A stretch of 64,000 bases of DNA, from the NCBI GenBank assembly GCA_019914945.1, contig CM034113.1, positions 3,328,850 through 3,392,849 of the forward strand, in the 5' to 3' direction. Origin of the DNA: Typha latifolia (taxonomy: Eukaryota; Streptophyta; Magnoliopsida; Poales; Typhaceae). The first letter of the stretch is position 1. Each line of letters begins with the position of its first letter. Below, piece by piece: positions 53,648 through 64,000 of the stretch. The notes under the pieces were generated by a model. It was not told the origin of the DNA and searched no databases. It worked only from the letters and a program-made list of their open reading frames with translations. Both the position numbers and the translations under genes were made by a program.

Positions 53648-54798
53648 GTATGTATCTAAATACTAGGCAATGATATCACTCATTCGCTTAAGTAAAAGTC
53701 CGTAGAAATATTAAGAACGAAAGCAGAGATGAACGCCAAGATTTTAACGTGGAAAAACCCAAACGGGAAAAAACAACGGATCCAAACTCGGATCAAAACC
53801 AATCACTAGAATAGTAGTAGTTACAAGACTGACTCTCAAAACAACCGGTCGATCCAAACGACTTTGTTCCTCTCAGTCTTGCTCGCTAGAACCCATGATT
53901 CACCGCTTCTCGTGATTGAAGTCCAATCTCAGTAACCCTCGAGATTGATCTTTCGTCCAGATAGCCCTTAAGACGAAAGATTAACTTTTGTAGATGAGTG
54001 GAACCTTGTTAGTTGAAGAACCGATGTAGCCTCAAGAAGTCTCCTTCAATAATGCTTCTTCAACCACACTAGAGATAGGGTTTCACAATCCTTATATATG
54101 ATCTCCAAGATAGAGCCAAATCCCAATCTTATCCGTACTCACGAAAGTACAAGATATAGCCAAATCTAAATCTTATCCGTACTCACGATCTTCAAGATAT
54201 AGCCAAATCCAAATCTTATCCATACTCACGATCTTCAAGATAGAGTCAAATCCAAATCTTATCCGTACTTACAAAAGTCCAATATTCTTAAACTTTGTTG
54301 GTGCGTTCGAACGGGCTCGAGTGCGTTCGAACGCGACAGCTTGAATTCTTCAGGTTGCGTTCGAACGCGTTTGTGAACGCACCGCGTTCAAACGCGTTTG
54401 TGAACGCAGCTCTCGGTCTATGTGAACGCAGTACCCGCGTTCGAACACATTTGTGAACGCGGCTCTCTGTCTGTGTGAATGCAGATTTCGCGTTCGAACT
54501 CGTTTGTGAACGCACCGCGTTCGAACGCGTTTGTGAACGCGGCTCTCTGTCTGTGTGAACGCAGATTTCGCGTTCGAACTCGTTTGTGAACGCACGTTCG
54601 AACGCGGCTCTCTGTCTGTGTGAACGCAGTATCCGCGTTCGAACGCGTTTGTGAACGCGGTGTGAACTCGACGGTTTTCTCCAATAATCTTGCAATTCTT
54701 CAAACTAGAGATATTCTAGACTTGTGTAAAGCTCATATACATGAAAAAATATACTTAGAATATTTCGTACACAATTGCCAACAAATAAAAACCTAACA
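53627..54798 (-). repeat. Copia 5' LTR, complete
   Basis: 1172 bases from TGAAAAAACCCCTAG to AAACCTAACA in plus reading (TGTTAGG... to ...TTTTTTCA in sense). Contains the tandem array at 54298-54668. Flanked on the right by Tekay LTR sequence. Confidence 0.9.
54298..54668. repeat. 80-bp-type tandem array in the copia 5' LTR
   Basis: Same unit types as 49727-50078, but with a different order and number: an extra ACCGCGTTCAAACGCG unit near 54380, and a shortened unit (GCACGTTCGAACGCGG) near 54590. The two LTR arrays have therefore changed since, or during, insertion. Confidence 0.9.
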
Positions 54799-55281
54799 GA
54801 GAATACATTCATATACTCATTCATGACATGATGCTCTATAGATGCGAGACGGTATAGATGATAATATATATAGAAATTGAGTTGTACGAGTATTTGATAT
54901 TTGTACTCTTTTGTATTATACGATGATTTGTATGATACAGGTCGAATCATAGTGTACTCTTCTATTAGTTGTTTTAGTTGTATCTTGATGGTTTGTTGTG
55001 GCCTATGTGGATCCTACCAGATTATATAGTGATTTAATGTATATTATTGTGGACTGGGATATTCATATGTTAACAGGTTTATTTAGTTAACAGTATAATT
55101 TATTTGGTGATGGATTATGTGATCATGGATAGGTTAGCAGGTTTAATTTGATGATGTCATGATTATATGTGCACAGGAGAGTATCTATGCGTGACGGGCC
55201 CCGCCCGACTTGTCGCGTGCACCGCGAGTGCCGTGTGGGCGCATGGGCGTGCACGTGCCCGTGCTGAGCGGGGGCATTACA
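54799..55281 (+). repeat. Tekay-like 5' LTR, last part
   Basis: Aligns with the end of the solo LTR (40180-40855) from ACATTCATATACTCATTCAT to GGGGGCATTACA, with a deletion of about 190 bases near 54832. Ends eight bases before the PBS. Confidence 0.85.
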
Positions 55282-55288
55282 ATTCAGG

Positions 55289-55300
55289 TGGTATCAGAGC
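55289..55300 (+). promoter_or_regulatory. Tekay-like PBS
   Basis: TGGTATCAGAGC, exact iMet match, after the spacer ATTCAGG. The spacing is typical of Tekay/Del elements. Confidence 0.9.
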
Positions 55301-58300
55301 TTAGGTTTAAAGATGATCTGACAAACCATCAAGTATAGTAGTTGTCTGTTTATTTTAGGATTACGTTAGTAGTCGATCTCAATGAGTTTGATATTAATTG
55401 GTTGAGATAGAGGTCTAGGTTGTGATGTTGTGATTATTATGTTTTGATATTTGACGATATTAATAGAAATAATTTGAGACATTAGTGATATTGATAGAAA
55501 CAATTTGAGATATTGGTGATATTAATAGAAATAATTTGAGATGTTGGTGTACTAATAATTTATCTAAGCAACTAATGAATATGAAGAGGTTTTACTAAAA
55601 TCATGTATTGATGTTATAGATATTGAGGTGTCAGTCTATGGAACATAATATTGGATATATAGACTTGTTCATATGTTGTGATAAAGTGTAGAAATTTGTA
55701 AATATGTGGAGATATGTATTTTGTACAGAAGGATTATTATAAGTAAATTTGAAGTTATCTTGAGCGAATATAGTATATTTTTGAATTTTTGATCTTTTAT
55801 GGATATATTTGATATTAAGATATTGATGTAAAGAGATATATGCGCAGAGAGACTATTTTGATCTTTATAAGGGTTATAATTATGGATTGTGGATGGATGA
55901 GTAAGACATATGATGATTTTGTATAGTGGAAAAGAAATTATGTGTTGTGATATAGATGATTGTAGATTGTATATAGAAAAAAAATTTCGGATGACTAGTA
56001 TGATAAATTATATTTGCAAGATACTTGTGTTACTAGGTATGAAATTTTGATTGTATCGATAAGATAGGTGATTTAGTAGGGATATGTGTATCTAACAATA
56101 TTGTTAGAGGATTAACATCTCGCTTAAATCTTTGAGTTAATTACCAAATAGGTAATGAGTATAAGAAATATAACATGGATTGTGAGTGATGTCAGTAGTT
56201 GAGACGTAATGCATATAGTTCTTGATGACATGATAGTAAGTTTGGTTAGAAGTTGCTAATTATGTGAATATGATTAGATGGAAAGAATAATATTGGAATG
56301 AATTATATAAGGTGATGAAAATACTAAGTTGATAGCCTCATGACATATCTTGTATGACATTGAAGATATATGTCGATTATTGGTTTAGTTTTGGACATCG
56401 ATTTAGAGGATAAGGATATTATAGCATGACGATCGTGTGTTTTGGGTGATGAATTTTGATTACAAATATACAGACTTATTTTTTATGATTATTAGGTGAT
56501 ATTAATAATGTTATAGAAGGATTTTATTGATGCTATAAGATTAAATTGTTCAGTATATGTGATGCACCTTATATAGAGGATGTGATAGAATATTAAATTA
56601 AGACTCTTGAAGAAATATAAGGTTTTAAGTGATTTAATTAGATATTAGATATATTGGTTTTTAATCATAGATGTTAAATTGAGATATTATGTGCTATGAC
56701 ATGTTAGTTGTTTCGATGATACTAATTGGAGAGATAACTTGATAGAGTTATTGATACAGCCTATAGACTTAATCATTTGTTATGACTGATAGATGGTTTA
56801 GAAATTAAACTAATTGCTTCATAGGATGGATCGTGTTTAGTGTATCGCTAGATGTTTATTATACTATTAGAAGATAAACATATTAATGATGTATAGGAAA
56901 GTGATTATTTTAGCATTTGTTTGACCGCTGATTTTTAGGTTCGATTATTACTAGAGATTATTGAGTGAGCCTTTTAGAATGACGAGATTGATCTTAATAA
57001 TTATAAAGATTTACAAGCTTACATTTGAGTCTTAAAATAAAGATACTTGATTGGGAGATAATAATTTCATGATTAGTTTCATTATAGTTGTGAAAATTTG
57101 ATTTTCTAATGAATTACAATTCCGAGAAGGTTGTTATCTATATTTTTGGATGTCTTCTGATCTATATGAATCAGTTAATGTCAGTTAGTTTATTAGCAGA
57201 TTATAATAGCATTATCAATTTGGGAGATTAATCTTAGTAGCTCTAGTTCATGTATAATGATTTTGTGGATTTGTCTAAAATATGTTTATGTATTCTTAAT
57301 GATTAAGTATGATGGATTAGTAAAGATTTGTGTGACAATAGATTAATATTATGAATTGAATATTATATCTGTCGAGATATGGAAAAGATTATTGGATTAC
57401 TTAATAGAACTCAGTGGATAGTCTTTGGATCTGAATATCGATATCATTAAGTGATATTTTGGTGGATATACTAGTAGCGATAGTAATTAAATAGATAAAA
57501 ATCAAACTTGAGTTATGTGAATCGAAGAATGAATAGTTTGGATATAGAAAGTGATTAATAGAAAGATTATTATAAAGTTTATCATATATGTTTCTAGAGA
57601 TAGTTTGAATCTAACCTTTAAGATATTGCAGATTAAGAAGGAAGATAATGTGGAGAATCAGAAGAGGATATAAATTTATTTGAAGTTGCATTAGGATTTA
57701 CATTGATTGGCTAAATTTGATGTACTGCATGTTATTCTTAAGAATGTATTATGAATACATGTTGATATTGTAGTTTTATATGGATAGGTGTGATCCCTTA
57801 TATTGATTTATCTAGTAATTTGTATAATGATTTAAGCATATGAGCAGTGCACTTTAAATAAGAGAGTTTGTGCTATCGCCTATATTTTATGAGGATATTA
57901 GATGATGCTGAGTATGTTTAGATTAGTGACATTATTTGTTAGAAAGAGAAGCATGAGTTAAATATTTCAGATATTCTTGAAATAACTTGTATTTATCATT
58001 CCACTTGGTACTAGTGATAGTATTAAGTAATAATCCATTGAGTATGCTTGGGATTGGAGTATGTATTTAGTAGATTGGAGATAATTTACTTAACTAGGTT
58101 TTATCGTATTATCATAGGTGATTATGGCATTACGATGTTGTATTATTGTAGTTAGCAGGAAAAGTGATAAATTTGGATAGCTTGAGATATTTTGGAGTAG
58201 AATATGATTCAAGTAATAGATGACAACACTTTTTATATTGTAGAATGAATGTACTCTTTCTGGTAGATTATTGATGTGTATAGACATGGAATGATTACCT

Positions 58301-58480
58301 GACTGACCTAAATCTAGAAATTTTAATTTTGTAAGGGAGTTGCTTGTGGTAATATAAGTTATAGATTTGAAAAAATTAAGATTGCATAGTTGCCGATTTG
58401 AGTAGAAGGTGGTGAAACTAGATATGTAGATTTTCTTACAATACCAATGTGATTTAAATTTCGGGGTCGAAATTTTTATA
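55301..58480 (+). pseudogene. Highly decayed Tekay-like gag-pol region
   Basis: 3.2 kb with no open frame over about 40 codons. Two spots still resemble Tekay integrase in order. Near 57150-57280 translated fragments line up with the TDGQSERVNQ and LVEFAYND region. At 57715-57770 the fragment VLHVILKNVL resembles the FHVSLLRKYV motif, and a HVD triplet follows. It lies correctly upstream of the polypurine tract. At 3.2 kb it is shorter than the 4-5 kb expected, so large deletions are likely. The plus strand is strongly depleted in C. Assignment rests mostly on the LTRs and PBS. Confidence 0.6.
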
Positions 58481-58495
58481 AGAGAGGAAGGAAAA
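58481..58495 (+). promoter_or_regulatory. Polypurine tract
   Basis: AGAGAGGAAGGAAAA directly before the 3' LTR start TGTAACAATC. It follows TTTCGGGGTCGAAATTTTTA, a context typical of Tekay/Del 3' ends. Confidence 0.85.
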
Positions 58496-58935
58496 TGTAA
58501 CAATCTATCCTAAAAAAATAAATTATTATTAATCTTTGCATGGGCACGACGTGGCCGGTCACGGTGTGCCCGGCTTCGTGCCCATGCAATGGGGCAGCGT
58601 GTGTGTCCCCAATTAATCAAGATATAATTTAATTATAATTAGGTTTTTATCTGTATTTATATTTATATTTTATAATTAAAAATCTAGCGAGTTATAAAAA
58701 TAAGTAGAAATTCTAAAATCTAATAAATCATCATATTTTACTCGAACGGATTATAATGAGATAAATAACTAACTTTATGTTACTTGAACATTTTCAGATC
58801 CCGAACCCCTTATTTGAGACCCCGTGGACCTTGCTAGCGATGAGTGTCACTCGGTTGATTGGCGAATGTAAGGGAAACGTGGGTTACGTTTTCTGATCAG
58901 TGTAAGTAGTCTTATCTCCTAGACACATTTCTCAA
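58496..58935 (+). repeat. Tekay-like 3' LTR, truncated
   Basis: Starts TGTAACAATCTATCC, keeps TTAATCAAGATATAATTTAA (58614) and GATCCCGAACCCCTTATTTG (58797) in common with the solo LTR, then stops at CTCAAATTAT. About 2 kb of the LTR is missing, both inside and at the right end. Confidence 0.85.
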
Positions 58936-58941
58936 ATTATC

Positions 58942-59044
58942 AAAAACTTATTTTTCTATGAATTAAACACTAAAATAAAAAATAAAGAGACCCATAAAGT
59001 GTATCCATGCTTGAGACGACATCGGTGAAGTCCGAATCGTATCA
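58942..59044 (-). repeat. G1 LTR outer end
   Basis: The outermost 100 bases of a minus-strand G1 LTR, ending CCGAATCGTATCA. It serves as the remaining 3' LTR piece of the gag-PR element on its right. Confidence 0.8.
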
Positions 59045-60755
59045 ATCCACCACGTTTCTGCAACCTTGTCCTCAAGGTTTGAAATTGGGGAAGCGATCCA
59101 TGATATCCAAGCTTTGAAGACATTGAGTCCCCAAAACAATGTCGGCACCTCGCAAGGCCAACGGAAAAAGATCCAATGTGAAAATTTGGCATTGTATCTT
59201 CAACTCCATACCTCCACAAATGAAATCTGCTTGCAATGTGGTGCCGTCTCCAATCGTCACAGCGAACCCTTCCGTGAGTTCCGACTCAAGCCCAATCTTC
59301 CTATTAAGCCTCTTGTCAATGAAGTTGTGGGTGGACCCAATGTCGATCAAGATTCTCACTATGGTTCTCTTGATTACACCGTTCACCCGCAAAGTCCTTG
59401 GTGCAGTTCTCCCAGAATAGGCGTGGAGGGAGATCTCGGCCATCATGTCCTGCATAGGTCGCTGCTCTACTACTCCTCCTTGCTATCCAGCCACACCCTC
59501 ATCTTCATTTGCAATCTCATCCACAGCGTCCTCCAATTTGTCAATTAGCATCACCGATCCCATCGGTTTAGCACAGCGATGCGCGGGTACAAATTTCTCA
59601 TAACAACGAAAGCATAGGTCTTTGGCTCTTTGTTCCTCCACTTGAGCAAGTGTGGGTGCTCGTCTCGGACCTCTAGATGTGTACTTCACATCTTGGGATG
59701 GCTTCAGGGGCGCTCGAAGAGGCACCATTGCAGCAACGGTTCTTGGTACACCGGTAACATTTCCTGCCACTATGGTTGGTTGAACCAGATTGCGGCTTCC
59801 TTGGCTCATACAATTCTATTTCAGGTGTAACTTCATAGCCCGATGTTTATCTTCCATGAGCACCGCATCTTTGAAGGCATCCTTTAAGGTTCTAGGCCTT
59901 TAAGGGCTTGTATGTCTCCCCGCAGCCCGGAGATGACGGTGCTCTGAAGTTTCCAATCGGTCCATGGGGTTGGCATCGGCTACTTATCCTCTCAAATTCT
60001 TCTTGGTATTTCCCAACCGTGATCCTTTGCACCGTCTTTGAGAAGAGAGCATCGAAGTCCTCAACCCTAATGCTCCAAAATGCCGAGTGATATCGAAGTG
60101 CTGCATCTTCAAGGTGGAAGCTCACAAACGTCACCTTATATTCTTCCGTTGTACCCTAGTATGCGAAGAATTGCTCCGCCCTATACAATCAATCGATCGG
60201 ATTGCCACCTTTGAACTTGGGGAATTCGAGACGCATGATTTGCCGACGGATACCGTTGTCTCGATCCGGATCATATCCAAGTCCTTGTCTAACCGGAGAA
60301 GGATGTACTATGAATGGTTGATGATCCCTCCTTCGATTTTGATTAACTCGACGCAGTTCCGGTTCGTATTGCCCCATGCACAGATCTAGATCTCCAAGGC
60401 GATCTCCATAGTGCTTCACTCGTTGGATGGGCTTACCTGCAACTGGGCCTGGTGGAACCATCCTTGCCTGACTCTACCCATAGGGTTGTGGCAGAAAAGG
60501 CTCTTGTAGTTGTAAATTCTAAACCGGTGGCGGCAGGTTAATGGGGGTGGGCTCGCGTCGTGGAGTCAATGGTGTATTCCCGTTCGCCATGGCTTCCCTT
60601 GTCGCCCGTAATTCCCACATCATCTCCATCATCATCTGGTTGTTGATGGCTATTTGTTTCGAAAGAGACCCAATATGGCTTGAACACTAGGCTCTTTCAT
60701 ATTCCGATTTGGTCAGGCGGTTTCGCGGGTGGAATCCCCGCAACCGTTTCCCCCT
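59045..60755 (-). pseudogene. G1 gag-PR fused to the last residues of pol
   Basis: Minus strand. Gag N-terminal part at about 60560-60755. Pro-rich linker and DNGIRRQIMRLEFPKFKGGNPID at 60189-60461. Core at 59892-60134 (FVSFHLEDAALRYH, YQEEFERISSR). Knuckle CFRCYEKFVPAHRC at 59483-59809, with the third position changed. Protease at 59072-59455 carries DIG in place of DTG (ILIDIGSTHNFIDK). The frame then goes from LGTQCLQSLD directly to IMDRFPNFKP and stop: RT, RNase H, integrase and chromodomain are deleted in frame. Confidence 0.87.
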
Positions 60756-60926
60756 CCTCTATCTCAAACACACATTACGCGTTCTCTGTATTTGCGAACG
60801 TGATGCAGGCGTTCGCAAGGGTATTCGAACGCGACTCTACCTGCGTTCGAATGCGACCTCCAGGAATTTTATTTTAATAAAAATAAATAACTAATACAAT
60901 AAGAAAAGATCCTAATTGAGTGTATC
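60756..60926 (-). repeat. G2 LTR outer piece
   Basis: About 170 bases of minus-strand G2 LTR U3, with GCGTTCTCTGTATTTGCG, GTATTCGAACGCGACTC and the outer end GAGTGTATC. The G1 gag on the left and G2 integrase on the right meet here, so it is a join between elements. Confidence 0.75.
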
Positions 60927-61539
60927 GTACACCACCTCAAATAGAGTCATGCCAATATTGCTATGGTAGGCAGTGTTGTAAGACCACTCCCTTCCCTTCT
61001 TGAAGAAAATGATATCGAGAACACCGCAGTCAGAAGTGAATTACGAGTCGGACCAATCTGCAAATCGAGCAAGCTCCCGTTGGAATGCGCCCACGGTAAG
61101 AACTGCAACCATCGTCTTGGCATCTTTCCAACAAAACACATCAAATACTGCTCAATGCCTTGACTGACCACCTCGGTTTGACCATCTGTTTGTGGATGGT
61201 AAGCCGAACTGAAGTTCAATCGAGTCCCCTGCAATCTAAAAAAACTCCGTCCAAAATTCGCTCATAAATACACGATCATGATCTGAGACAATCGTGCGTG
61301 GCATGCCATATAACCGAGCAACATCTCTAATAAAAATTTCAGCCACCAACTTGGCTGAAAACGAATGTGACAATGCCGAAAAGTGTGTATACTTGCTCAA
61401 TCTATCAACCACCACAAAGATAATAGAATAGCCACGTACCAGCGCAAGACCCTCTATGAAATCCATAGAAATGTCTTTCCAAACACGGTTCGATATAGGT
61501 AAAGGTTGTAGTAATTCGGTAGGTTTCAATATGATTACC
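60927..61539 (-). pseudogene. G2 integrase core fragment
   Basis: Minus strand 61236-61529: [39 protein letters not shown] and VSDHDRVFMSEFW; 60947-61234 continues with [20 protein letters not shown] and EQYLMCFVGKMPRRWLQFL. The DDE positions are readable, but a foreign stretch near 60990-61070 and a frameshift at 61235 break it. A plus-strand LTR inserted or joined at 61540. Confidence 0.85.
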
Positions 61540-62367
61540 TGATACGAATCGAATCAAATCGAATCACATTATTTGGTTATTTAGTTTAGTTAGAGTCTTA
61601 GTAGGTTATGATTTTATTTAATTAGCTAAATACAACTCTGCGCAGTTTCGGAAAAATATTCGTAAAATATTATACATATATTCAAATAATATCATACTAG
61701 TTGGATAAGGTCGCCAACCTCGAGATCTACAACTTTTATATTCATTACTTCTCCAGATTCAAAATATATCTGTGAAAAAAAATTAAAGCTTATTATGAGA
61801 GGTAATCGGAGAAGATAAGGAATACTTGTTTAGTTGGTTTGTTAGGGGTTTCATATTATTTTAGGACTTGTTGGCTAGCCTCTATAAATATGTGGATGGC
61901 AGCCAACTTCATTATGGAATTGGATTATTGATTTCTTGCCTCCTATCTTCTCTCTAGACTTCTCCCTCCTCCCATTTCAGCATGGCAAAGTTTCTCCTAA
62001 CTTCTAATCTCGCTCGACTGTCGAGCCACCCCTCTTCTTTGGGATCTCGACCATTTTGTTCCCTTCGTCTACTTCCCTTAATCACTTCCACAATCCACCT
62101 TCATCTCCATACCCATCCATAACCCTAACATCCACTCCACCCGTCACCACCACCATCACCCATGTTATTCCGTGTTTTTGTCCCTGCTATAGTTCGAATC
62201 TGCGAAGGGCAATATGAAACTTGTAGATCAGGAAGTTACGGATCCAACACAATTAGTTTCATAATTTTCCGAATACAGAATAATATTTAACGAATATTTT
62301 CTCATGGTTGTGCGGACTGCTTTCTACAATAAAAATTCAGATCTTAAGGAATTATTCCGTAGACGAT
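61540..62367 (+). repeat. G2-type 5' LTR with an unusual U3
   Basis: Starts TGATACGAATCG at a break in integrase sequence. From about 61860 (TTAGGACTTGTTGGCTAGCC) it matches the G2 promoter/leader and U5 down to GTAGACGATC at 62367, with the TATA region CCTCTATAAATATG at 61879. The first 310 bases differ from other G2 U3 regions: they lack TTCGAAC sites and contain a stretch (61640-61770) resembling the G2 U5 in inverted orientation. Confidence 0.75.
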
Positions 62368-62550
62368 CTTTTGGTTCCAGATCTCATCATTTAGTACAAG
62401 AACCTATCATTTGGTACCAGATCCTATCAAATTAGTATTAGAGCCTATCAATTGGTATCAGAGCCTATCATTTGATAGTAAAGCCTATCATTTGGTATCA
62501 GAGCCTATCATTTGGTATCAGAGACTATCAATTTGGTATCAGAACAGGCG
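62368..62550 (+). repeat. Tandem array of nine PBS/LTR-end units
   Basis: Nine units averaging 20 bases of the form TTTGGTATCAGAGCCTATCA. Units 5, 7, 8 and 9 keep TGGTATCAGA; units 1-3 and 6 are decayed (for example TTTAGTACAAGAACCTATCA, TTTGATAGTAAAGCCTATCA). The last unit runs into the normal G2 leader (ACAGGCGAAAC) and gag. Confidence 0.93.
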
Positions 62551-64000
62551 AAACTCAGACCACCATTAATAGTTGAAACAAGGAAGATGACATCAACAAG
62601 GAGACCTATGGAGAGCACACCGACAAGGGAGGACTCAATGATGATGATCCTAACCGTGATGCCGATTCCTTTGGAGCGACCATGGCAATACCGAGTCAAC
62701 CAACCTCTATGGGTTCGAATATGGATGAACTTAGGGGCATGTTCCAAACATTGTTTCATAGAATTGACAACATGCAAAATGTTCATAATTAATTCAAGGA
62801 ATATGTCGTGAATTGATTGGGTTCGTCATCTCCTCGACGACGAACGGAGTTTTAAGAAGAACCAGCGGTGGGACCCCATAGAACTGATACCCCACAAGTC
62901 TAGGTGTGCCATATGAGTGTCAATAATCCCCTCCTACCTATGCCTTCACATCATCCCCCACTTCCGTTACAAAACCTAAGACCGACGGTGGTGGAACCCA
63001 AGAGGCGTGCGGCATCGGTGCGCTTTGCCGATGAGGAGGATTGACACTTTGAGGATAAGATTGATCCCTATGGAGATGGTGATGGACGTGTTCAAAGATT
63101 TAGAGAAGATGATCAACATGCACAAGGGTTTAGACCTGAACCAAGGATCTTTTGCGAACCTAACAACGCTATTCGGGGGAGAACCGCACGCTTGGACTTT
63201 CCAAAATTCCAAGACGATGAATAATATTTTGATTATCAAGGTACAACAGAAGATACAAAAGTCCAGATGGCAAGCTTTCACCTCCAAGGAATGGCATTGC
63301 ATTGGTATAGATCGGTAATTTGTGGTGGTGGATTTATCGGATGGGTTGGTTTTTATAAGAGAATTACACGCAGATTTGGGACAGCGGCATATGAAGATTT
63401 TGCTGCCACATTAAGCAAGATGGTTCAAAGGACTACCGTATTGGAGTACCAAGCTGAGTTTGAAAGAGTTAGTAGTCGTTGTGAGCCACCGTGGCCCGAA
63501 CGTACATTGATGAGTACATTTATTTCAGGGCTACGAGAGGAGATATAAGCGGATATTCGTGCTCTATGTCCTACAACTCTTCAGGAGGCATTTGAGAAGG
63601 CTGTGAGGAGGGAACAAAAGCATACGGCTCTAAAGATGGCAGTGAAAACTTTTTGGGGTAACCGAGATGGGTGGTTTGCTCCTAGAACGCCTGTTGGAAA
63701 TTCTGCGGTTTTAAAAACAGCAGCTGCGACTACTAGACTCGACCACCTTTGAGACATTCTTTCGACATTAGATGAGGCATAAGACCCCCCCGTTCAAACT
63801 CTCACACCTGCCTAGGTGGAGGAGCGAAGAGCGAAGGGCCTTTGCTTTCAATGTGATAAGTGTTTCACCTCCGGTCATCGATGTTCTAAACTGATCGGAA
63901 GTGTGATGCTTATTGATGGTCCTGTGGAGGATGATGAGATTGATGATGATGGAGAGTGTCTAGAGGAGACCCATGAGGAGGCCGTTGTGGAGGGCGTTGA
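62551..64000 (+). pseudogene. G2 gag, runs off the right edge
   Basis: Leader, then a gag start whose ATG has become ATA (ATAGTTGAAACAAGG near 62568) and KMTSTRRPMEST. A frameshift near 62636 separates the part with the GVDNMDELRGMFQ-like helix. The linker and FADEED segment are near 63020, the core at 63220-63548 (ASFHLQGMALHWYRS, RRFGTAAYEDFAATLSKMVQ, YQAEFERVSSR), and a C-terminal segment has AFEKAVRREQKH. The zinc knuckle CFQCDKCFTSGHRC is near 63845 and an acidic stretch runs to the edge. The FPKFQ segment has lost the following 25 or so residues. Protease would follow beyond the window. Confidence 0.85.

Larger units (their letters stand above)
49285..54798 (-). mobile_element. Ty1/copia (SIRE-like) element keeping gag but almost no pol
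   Basis: Minus-strand order: 5' LTR 54798-53627, PBS, a gag frame 53647-51731, 1.5 kb of non-coding sequence, a purine tract (AAAGGGAGAGAT just right of 50209) and a 3' LTR 50209-49285. The start TGTTAGGTTTT, the sequence CCAAAGGGAGAGATTGTTAGG split at the LTR boundary, and the gag type fit the SIRE/Maximus lineage. It sits within the Tekay-like 5' LTR. The left LTR has lost about 240 bases and the host LTR about 190, so a deletion removed the left junction and its target duplication. Confidence 0.88.
46943..58935 (+). mobile_element. Tekay/Del-like chromovirus, decayed, with a nested copia
   Basis: 5' LTR 46943-55281 (interrupted at 49285-54798 by a copia element), PBS 55289, internal region to 58480, polypurine tract, and a truncated 3' LTR from 58496. 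The order and terminal motifs fit Tekay/Del. No open frame survives in the internal region. At the right it ends abruptly against a G1 LTR scrap at about 58940. Confidence 0.85.

Overview
The window is nuclear DNA from a flowering plant: spliced GT-AG exons of a MYB-CC (GARP/G2-like) transcription factor gene on the minus strand, surrounded by about 50 kb of nested, mostly broken LTR retrotransposons. The species cannot be named from the sequence. Apart from the MYB-CC gene I see no other host protein gene, and no tRNA, rRNA or CRISPR locus.

Layout. 1-2606: 3' half of a Ty3/gypsy element (called family G1; LTRs run TGATACGAT...ATCGTATCA). 4300-5144: an LTR of a related, older element. 5473-11538 (minus): five exons of the MYB-CC gene; intron 1 holds a hAT-type MITE (10118-10792) and intron 2 a second hAT copy (7204-8607) split by a solo LTR. 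12.2-12.8 kb: MITE/LINE debris. 13.0-30.2 kb: a patchwork of G1 LTRs and a second gypsy family (G2; LTRs run TGATACAC...CCTATCA), mostly on the minus strand, including one almost whole G2 element (18367-23770). 30246-34695: a young, complete G1 element with a 5-bp target duplication, inserted into a G2 gag. 35977-44802: a G1 element whose gag is split by a 3.2-kb Tekay/Del-like solo LTR (37638-40855, TSD GATTT). 46943-58935: a Tekay/Del-like chromovirus with very decayed coding DNA; its 5' LTR is split by a Ty1/copia element (49285-54798, minus) that keeps a long gag frame. 58.9-61.5 kb: G1 gag-PR and G2 integrase fragments. 61540-64000: a G2-type element running off the right edge.

What stands out. 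(1) Tandem arrays of the tRNA-iMet primer binding site joined to the LTR terminus (9 units at 62.4 kb, 8 at 35.8 kb), and fossil PBS copies buried inside both LTRs of the young G1 element, suggesting that LTR ends in these families grow by repeated PBS/LTR-end duplication. (2) Each G1 copy lacks a different block of gag-pol: one lineage has lost integrase, the young copy has lost the gag core plus RT and RNase H, another keeps only gag-PR; these are complementary non-autonomous derivatives. (3) A U3 module built on GCGTTCGAACGC is shared by the gypsy LTRs and the unrelated copia LTR, where it is amplified into an 80-bp tandem array.

All coordinates were read by eye. Domain calls rest on motif recognition, and LTR boundaries without target duplications are approximate to several bases.
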